Shown here: piece by piece, positions 1 through 4,130 of the stretch
How positions within the stretch are numbered: the stretch's first letter is position 1
How the letters are laid out: every line of letters begins with the position of its first letter
Source: JAADHG01 sp964418645
Lineage (GTDB): Bacteria; Bacteroidota; Bacteroidia; Flavobacteriales; Flavobacteriaceae
DNA length: 5,809 nucleotides
NCBI GenBank assembly: GCA_964418645.1
Contig: CAYQME010000099.1
Coordinates: 1-5,809, forward strand
Reading direction: 5' to 3'
Translations under genes and position numbers: made by a program
The notes under the pieces: generated by a model
Seen by the model: the letters and a program-made list of their open reading frames with translations, nothing else
Database searches by the model: none
Told to the model about the DNA's origin: nothing

Positions 1-641
1 CCCATAAAATAACCATTGGCAGCGGCATGAGCAGGTTGTTCCAATTTCCATAAATACTCACTCAATCCAGCCACAGTAGCTGAAGGGTTATAAACGATTT
101 CAGCACCATTTAAGCCCAATGCTCTTGCGCCATCTGGAAAATGTCTATCATAACAAATATAAACTCCAATTTTAGCATATTTAGTTTCAAAAATCGGATA
201 TCCTAAATTACCTGGTTTAAAAAAGAATTTTTCCCAAAATCCTGATGTTTGTGGAATATGATTTTTACGGTATTTCCCTAAATAAGTCCCGTCTGCATCA
301 ATAACTGCAGCGGTATTATATAATTCACCTGCTTGGGCTTTTTCATAAATTGGAACTATAATTACCATATTATGTTTTTTTGCCAACACTTGCATTTTTT
401 CGGTTGTTGGTCCTGGAACAGATTCTGCTGATTCATACCATTTTCTATCTTGTCCTGGACAAAAATATGGTGTATTAAATATTTCTTGCAAACATAAAAT
501 TTGAACACCTTGCTTTCCTGCTTCTTCAATGTACGGAATGTGTTTATCGTACATGGCATCCATAATTTCTTTGATTGTTCCTTCTCCTTCGGTCATTGGA
601 AGACTCATTTGTATTAATCCTGATTTTACTTTTCTGCTCAT
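1..641 (-). CDS. Nitrilase-superfamily amidase, probable beta-ureidopropionase (N-carbamoyl-beta-alanine amidohydrolase), 3' end cut by window
   Basis: The frame is open from an ATG at 641-639 to the window edge, giving the first 213 residues of a family usually near 300. The nitrilase catalytic triad is visible: Glu53 in LQEIFNTPYF, Lys126 in YRKNHIP, and Cys163 in YICYDRHFPDGAR. Glu137 in GFWEKF is the usual second glutamate, and the LEQPAHAAANGYF block follows near residue 200. CYDRHFP with KNHIPQTSGFWEKF resembles bacterial beta-ureidopropionases more than N-carbamoylputrescine amidases, which typically read CWDQWFPE. The expected cytoplasmic reaction is N-carbamoyl-beta-alanine to beta-alanine, CO2 and ammonia, the step after the dihydropyrimidinase encoded upstream; this pairing strengthens the call. 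The start begins MSRKVKSGLIQ, matching the normal N-terminus of the family. No Shine-Dalgarno is visible: the leader is the AGAGTTATGA repeat of the neighbouring cassette. An N-carbamoyl-D-amino-acid amidase acting on hydantoin products remains possible. Confidence 0.9.
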   Translation of the reverse strand, partial: MSRKVKSGLIQMSLPMTEGEGTIKEIMDAMYDKHIPYIEEAGKQGVQILCLQEIFNTPYFCPGQDRKWYESAESVPGPTTEKMQVLAKKHNMVIIVPIYEKAQAGELYNTAAVIDADGTYLGKYRKNHIPQTSGFWEKFFFKPGNLGYPIFETKYAKIGVYICYDRHFPDGARALGLNGAEIVYNPSATVAGLSEYLWKLEQPAHAAANGYFM

Positions 642-682
642 AGTTTAGAGTTATGAATTGTTAGTTTAGAGTTATGAATTGT
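641..682. repeat. Perfect tandem duplication of a 21-bp unit
   Basis: Two identical 21-bp copies lie head to tail at 641-661 and 662-682, each beginning TAGTTTAGAGTTATGA on the plus strand. Copy 2 contains the stop codon (TAA, 674-672) and last codons of the four-helix-bundle gene. Copy 1 starts on the first base of the amidase start codon. The duplication changes the stop-to-start spacing from 9 to 30 nt and leaves no Shine-Dalgarno before the amidase. A diverged inverted copy lies on the other side of the small gene at 1079-1101. Confidence 0.9.
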
Positions 683-1055
683 TTAAATATCGTTGTTTAG
701 TAGTTAGAATTATACTACTCAAAATTTTTATCAACTCTTCACAATCTTTATTTGATTTATTAAATGTTTCTTGACTAATGAAATCACTATCCTTTAGTAG
801 GTTTAGCCAATATTTTGTTTCTCGTGCTTCTTTTAAGGAGATACCTAATTTAAAAACGAAGTCTTTTTTAGAAACTGCTGAAATAGCTTCGTTTACATTT
901 GCACCAATTGATGTTCCTGAACGAAGAATTTGTTTAGACAACACAAATTCATTTTCTTTTTTTAATTCTTTATATACTGAAATTATTTGTAGAGCGAAAG
1001 CGTATGCTTTATCAGCAATAATACTTTTATTTTCTTTTTTTAACTCTACATTCAT
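672..1055 (-). CDS. Four-helix-bundle protein of the 23S rRNA intervening-sequence (IVP/S23) family
   Basis: This 127-residue protein has the family signature LRSGTSIGANVNEA at residues 44-57, followed by KEARETKYWLNLLKDSDFIS at 75-94. The rest is amphipathic helix: helix 1 about 12-32, helix 2 about 36-62, helix 3 about 65-90 and helix 4 about 96-120. Length is normal for the family (about 115-130). These proteins were first recognised as ORFs inside 23S rRNA intervening sequences, and a relative (Avd) assists diversity-generating retroelements. Most chromosomal copies have no known function, and neither an rRNA nor a reverse transcriptase is present here. The ATG at 1055 starts MNVELKKENK, preceded by a weak GAAAG (plus positions 1064-1068). 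The gene sits between two pyrimidine-degradation genes, 43 nt after one and 30 nt before the next. Its last codons and TAA stop lie inside the right copy of the 21-bp tandem repeat, so the repeat belongs to the gene's own cassette. It is probably co-transcribed with the operon but not part of the pathway. Confidence 0.88.
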   Translation of the reverse strand: MNVELKKENKSIIADKAYAFALQIISVYKELKKENEFVLSKQILRSGTSIGANVNEAISAVSKKDFVFKLGISLKEARETKYWLNLLKDSDFISQETFNKSNKDCEELIKILSSIILTTKQRYLNNS

Positions 1056-1078
1056 AATTTATTCTTTCAATTAAAAAC

Positions 1079-1101
1079 TCATAACTCTGAATTCTTAACT
1101 A
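1079..1101 (-). repeat. Right-hand inverted copy of the cassette flanking repeat
   Basis: Read on the minus strand from 1101, the sequence is TAGTTA, AGAATTC, AGAGTTATGA. It matches in inverted orientation the left repeat TAGTTT-AGAGTTATGA at 641-656, with a 7-nt insertion (AGAATTC) in the middle. The first three bases form the dihydropyrimidinase TAG stop codon. With the left copies it brackets the four-helix-bundle gene. Confidence 0.6.
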
Positions 1102-2484
1102 TATAACTGTTTTAGATGTTTTACCTCTTTTTATAAATTGTCCATGACCAGCTGCTAATTTGCATTCTTCGTTTTCAATCGCAACTTGTCCTCGTAAGAT
1201 AACGGTTTCTGTTTTTCCTGTTACTTTTCGTCCTTCATATCCTGAATAATCACAATTCATATGATGTGTTTCAACTGAAATAGTATGTTCTTTATTAGGA
1301 TCGAATATCACAATATCTGCATCACTTCCTATGGCAATCGTTCCTTTTCTTGGATACATTCCAAAAATCTTTGCTGCATTTGTAGAACTTACTTCTACAT
1401 ATTTTGTCAACGATATTTTTCCTTGGTGCACACCTTCAGAATATAAGAATTCCATACGATGCTCTATCGCTGGATGTCCATTTGGGATTTTTGAAAAATC
1501 ATTTTTTCCCATTTTTTTCTGTTCCCACATAAACGGACAATGATCTGTTCCAACCACTTGAATTAATCCTTGATTAATACCAGACCATAAGGCAGTCTGG
1601 TCTTTCTTTTCTCGCAAAGGTGGACTCATAACCCACTTCGCGCCTTCAAAATCATTTTCATAAAGTGAAGCATCCAACATTAAGTACTGTGTACAGGTTT
1701 CTACAAATACTTTTTGATTTCGTTGTGTTACTTTTCGAACTGCATTTAGTGCACCTTCACAAGTCATATGAACAATGTAACCTGGGCAATCTGTATATTC
1801 TAACATGTCGGCAAAACGCCCTGTTGCTTCAGCTTCTGTAACTTCGGGTTGTGAAAGATAATGATATAAAGGTGATAAATTTCCTGCTGCTCTGTTTTTA
1901 GCAATTAAGGAATCTATCATATCTCCATTAGTGGCATGTACAGTTACGATACCTCCATGTTTTTTTACCACTTTCATAAGTTGTACCATCTGTCCATCAT
2001 CAATCATTAAAGCACCCTTGTAAGCCATAAAAGTCTTGAATGAACTGATGCCTTCTTCTTCTATCATCTGCACTACTTCTTTAGCAACGTCATCATTAAA
2101 ATCGGTTACAGCCATATGATATGAATAATCTCCAATGGCTTTCCCTTGTGATTTTTGTTGCCAAGTTTTTAATGCATTGTGTAATGTATCACCTTGTGTT
2201 TGCAAGATAAAATCGATTACCATTGTTGTTCCTCCATGTAATGCAGCACGTGTACCTGTTTCGTAATCGTCACTGGAATAGGTTCCCATAAAAGGCATAT
2301 CGAGATGTACATGAGGGTCGATACCACCCGGAAAAACTAACTTATCAGTCGCATCTATAATTTTATCTGCTGAATAATTTAAGTCTTTACCAATCGCGAC
2401 AATGTGTTCTCCTTCAGTATATACATCAGCAATATATAATTCTGCTGCTGTAACTACTCGTCCGTTTTTAATTAAAATTGACAT
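1099..2484 (-). CDS. hydA: Dihydropyrimidinase / D-hydantoinase-type cyclic amidohydrolase
   Basis: This complete 461-residue amidohydrolase has the usual length for dihydropyrimidinase. It hydrolyses 5,6-dihydrouracil or dihydrothymine (and often 5-substituted hydantoins) to the N-carbamoyl amino acid in the cytoplasm. All binuclear-metal ligands are visible: His58 and His60 in GGIDPHVHLDMPF, the carboxylated Lys150 in SSFKTFMAYKG, His183 in VTVHATNGD, His239 in YIVHMTCEGA and Asp314 in VGTDHCPF. Tyr155, which contacts the substrate in characterised hydantoinases, is also present. These positions agree almost exactly with those I recall for the Geobacillus D-hydantoinase. The C-terminal beta-sandwich follows KGTIAIGSDADIVIFDP (380-396). 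The substrate loop reads IPNGHPAIEHR (333-343), where many relatives have a glycine-rich GxPGVE-type sequence. The start MSILIKNGRVV is typical, with an A-rich leader and no Shine-Dalgarno. It is followed by a beta-ureidopropionase-like gene and preceded by an NCS1 permease, which favours pyrimidine breakdown over a pure hydantoin role. Allantoinase or dihydroorotase is unlikely given this context and the family motifs. Confidence 0.95.
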   Translation of the reverse strand: MSILIKNGRVVTAAELYIADVYTEGEHIVAIGKDLNYSADKIIDATDKLVFPGGIDPHVHLDMPFMGTYSSDDYETGTRAALHGGTTMVIDFILQTQGDTLHNALKTWQQKSQGKAIGDYSYHMAVTDFNDDVAKEVVQMIEEEGISSFKTFMAYKGALMIDDGQMVQLMKVVKKHGGIVTVHATNGDMIDSLIAKNRAAGNLSPLYHYLSQPEVTEAEATGRFADMLEYTDCPGYIVHMTCEGALNAVRKVTQRNQKVFVETCTQYLMLDASLYENDFEGAKWVMSPPLREKKDQTALWSGINQGLIQVVGTDHCPFMWEQKKMGKNDFSKIPNGHPAIEHRMEFLYSEGVHQGKISLTKYVEVSSTNAAKIFGMYPRKGTIAIGSDADIVIFDPNKEHTISVETHHMNCDYSGYEGRKVTGKTETVILRGQVAIENEECKLAAGHGQFIKRGKTSKTVI

Positions 2485-2498
2485 CTATTTTTATTTAA

Positions 2499-2578
2499 TT
2501 GTCATTCTGAACATAGTGAAGAATCTCTATAACTATGAGATTTCTCGTCGTTCGTTCCTCACTCTGTCGGAATGACAA
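2499..2578. repeat. REP-like interspersed palindrome (GTCATTC...GAATGAC type)
   Basis: Terminal arms TTGTCATTCTGA (2499-2510) and TCGGAATGACAA (2567-2578) are inverted repeats with one mismatch. Inside lies a second small hairpin, ATCTC (2523-2527) and GAGAT (2537-2541), then a CGTCGTTCGTTCC stretch. The layout matches the REP-like palindromes I recall as common between Bacteroidota genes; copy number in this genome cannot be seen here. It occupies most of the 134-bp gap (2485-2618) between the symporter stop and the dihydropyrimidinase start. It is flanked by near-duplicates TTTTTATTTAATT (2488-2500) and TTTTTATTAATT (2581-2592), which may be a target duplication or AT-rich coincidence. I see no convincing -7 TAnnTTTG promoter in the gap. 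In the operon transcript the palindrome could fold and affect mRNA stability or readthrough. Confidence 0.75.
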
Positions 2579-2618
2579 GTTTTTTATTAATTCTCGTAAA
2601 CAATAAAATTACAAGTTT

Positions 2619-4130
2619 TTAATCAATATCACTTAAGTTTAATTTACTTTTTGATTTATAGTTTGAAACTTTACTCACAATTACACCAACTATAATAGCT
2701 AAAATAAATGAAGGACCAAGGACATCTATTTTTTCAAAATAAATCCCTACGGAATCTATTGACGTCATACCAAACTTAAAAAGAGGTACGGATAAAAACC
2801 CTGTAATCATTGAGGCAATGGCTCCTTTTTCATTAAACTTTTTCCAGAATAGTGATAAAATAATTGTTGGACAAAAAGTAGCTGCAATTCCAGACCACCC
2901 AAAAATTACGAACCAGAATATTGTTCTTCCTGGAATAGAGACAGCCACTATCATTGCTATAATTAATGCGAATACAGCTAATACCAAAGTGATAATTCGT
3001 GAAATTTTAGCCAACTCATTTTCTGTTTTATTAGGCTTGAATATTTGCTGATAAAAATCACGCGAAATAGCACTTGAAGCCAACACTAAAAGCGAATCAA
3101 TAGTTGACATAATTGCCGATAGTACTGCTGCAATATAAATCCCAATTAAAGTGAGTGGCATGATGCGTTCAACTAAAAGCGGTAACACATTTTGCGCTCC
3201 ATTCCCTAAAATTGTTTCTGGGTTAGCATCAATCGATGTCAATAAATATCTGCCATAAATCCCAATTAACACAGCACAAGAATCTGTGATTATGGTAAAT
3301 GCAATGGCAACCCAACGCCCTTTTTTAATTTCAGAGGTGTTTTTTATGGACATAAAACGCACAAACAATTGTGGTGATCCCATAAATCCTAAACCAATAA
3401 ACAAGAACCCTAAAATGGTAAAAAGATTAATTGTATTAAATCCACCTTCTCCCCAAATATTTAAAAAAGAAGGCTCTAATTTTAATAACTCTTGTGAGAT
3501 TGAAACATCTGAACTAATTGAAAAATAAGCTACTATTGGTAACAACACTAAACCGAATAACATGATTGAGCCTTGAAACAAATCAGACCAAGCCACTGCT
3601 ACAAATCCGCCAGAAAAAATATAGACGAGCACAATGAGAAATCCAACAATGGCTCCCGTAAAATAGTTCCATCCCAAAAACGATTCAAAAGCAGTTCCTG
3701 TAGCATCAATTTGAGCACTTACATAAATGATTACAAACAACGATAATGCTGTTGCTGCGACTATTCGTAAAGTGTTTATTTTTGATTTGAAGCGACTTAC
3801 TAAATAATCTGGAATAGTGATAGAGTTGTATTTGTCAGTTAGTTTCTTAAACTTTTCAGCCATAAAAAACCACGAGACAGATACGCCAATAACTTCACCA
3901 AGTACAACCCAAAAACCTGAAACACCTACCATTGCTCCGAGTCCCGTTAGACCTAATAGTAACCATGCCGATTCTCCTGTTGCTCTAGCCGAAAATGCGA
4001 CTACCCAAAAATTGAGTTTTTTCCCTCCTACATAATAGTCTTCTGTGTTTTTGATGCGCTTTGAAGCAAAATATCCTATTAAAAAAAGGATTAAAAAATA
4101 ACCAAATAATATGATGTATTTTGTAATCAA
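2619..4130 (-). CDS. PutP-like sodium:solute symporter (SSS family)
   Basis: This 503-residue inner-membrane protein has about 13 predicted membrane helices, normal for the SSS family. It aligns through its length with PutP: EDYYVGGKKL (30-39), ARATGESAWLLLGLTG (49-64), the IPDYLVSRF cytoplasmic motif (106-114), FSGGFVAVAWSDLFQG (172-187), GSPQLFVRFMS (251-261) and AIMSTIDSLLVLASSAISRD (339-358). The sodium-2 site residues of TM9 (PutP Ala337, Ser340, Thr341) are kept as Ala339, Ser342 and Thr343. In TM2, however, the PutP ASDMSGW block is ATGESAW, so the sodium-essential Asp55 becomes Gly52 and Glu53 follows. The substrate is therefore uncertain, and proline should not be assumed. There is no ATG before residue 66 in this frame and an in-frame stop lies at 4139-4137. 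The TTG at 4130-4128 is therefore the likely start, overlapping the upstream TGA. The context suggests uptake of a pathway-related compound such as a carbamoyl amino acid or beta-amino acid, but this is inference. Confidence 0.9.
   Translation of the reverse strand: MITKYIILFGYFLILFLIGYFASKRIKNTEDYYVGGKKLNFWVVAFSARATGESAWLLLGLTGLGAMVGVSGFWVVLGEVIGVSVSWFFMAEKFKKLTDKYNSITIPDYLVSRFKSKINTLRIVAATALSLFVIIYVSAQIDATGTAFESFLGWNYFTGAIVGFLIVLVYIFSGGFVAVAWSDLFQGSIMLFGLVLLPIVAYFSISSDVSISQELLKLEPSFLNIWGEGGFNTINLFTILGFLFIGLGFMGSPQLFVRFMSIKNTSEIKKGRWVAIAFTIITDSCAVLIGIYGRYLLTSIDANPETILGNGAQNVLPLLVERIMPLTLIGIYIAAVLSAIMSTIDSLLVLASSAISRDFYQQIFKPNKTENELAKISRIITLVLAVFALIIAMIVAVSIPGRTIFWFVIFGWSGIAATFCPTIILSLFWKKFNEKGAIASMITGFLSVPLFKFGMTSIDSVGIYFEKIDVLGPSFILAIIVGVIVSKVSNYKSKSKLNLSDID
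4127..4130 (-). promoter_or_regulatory. TTGA stop/start overlap joining the two transporter genes
   Basis: On the minus strand the four bases TTGA hold both the TTG start of the PutP-like symporter (4130-4128) and the TGA stop of the NCS1 symporter (4129-4127). This geometry typically means translational coupling, and it decides the otherwise weak non-ATG start. The alternative, a later ATG at residue 66, would delete TM1 and half of TM2. Confidence 0.75.

Larger units (their letters stand above)
641..1101 (-). mobile_element. Putative transposase-free four-helix-bundle cassette with terminal inverted repeats
   Basis: A 461-bp segment fills exactly the space between the dihydropyrimidinase stop (TAG, 1101-1099) and the amidase start (ATG, 641-639). 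Its outer ends read inward as TAGTTT-AGAGTTATGA on the plus strand (641-656) and as TAGTTA, then 7 nt, then AGAGTTATGA on the minus strand (1101-1079). The 10-bp core is identical in inverted orientation. The only gene inside is the four-helix-bundle protein, which has no role in pyrimidine catabolism. The repeats and their positions are seen directly. That the segment moved as a unit is inference, because no transposase or clear target-site duplication is present. Confidence 0.4.

Noticed and set aside
362..559. Minus-strand open frame of 65 codons within the amidase
   Set aside because: It is out of frame with the amidase, whose triad motifs and continuous frame from 641 to the window edge explain this region fully.
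641..682. CRISPR-like repeat
   Set aside because: The two 21-bp units are directly adjacent with no spacer, and there are no further copies or cas genes.
672..1055. 23S rRNA intervening sequence or diversity-generating retroelement accessory gene
   Set aside because: No rRNA sequence, reverse transcriptase or template/variable repeat pair is present, so only the protein family resemblance remains.
672..1055. Toxin or antitoxin of a two-gene module
   Set aside because: There is no partner gene in the 461-bp segment, and the family signature is that of IVP/S23 four-helix-bundle proteins, not a known toxin or antitoxin.
778..1074. Plus-strand open frame of 98 codons opposite the four-helix-bundle gene
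   Set aside because: It is antisense to a gene with a clear family signature, and its translation shows no recognisable motif. The same applies to the other short plus-strand frames opposite the transporters and dihydropyrimidinase.
2499..2586. Intrinsic terminator at the palindrome followed by a T run (2580-2585)
   Set aside because: The T run follows the stem only on the plus strand, where no gene is transcribed. On the minus strand the stem is followed by AATTAAATAAAAAT, so it is not a terminator for the operon by this signal.
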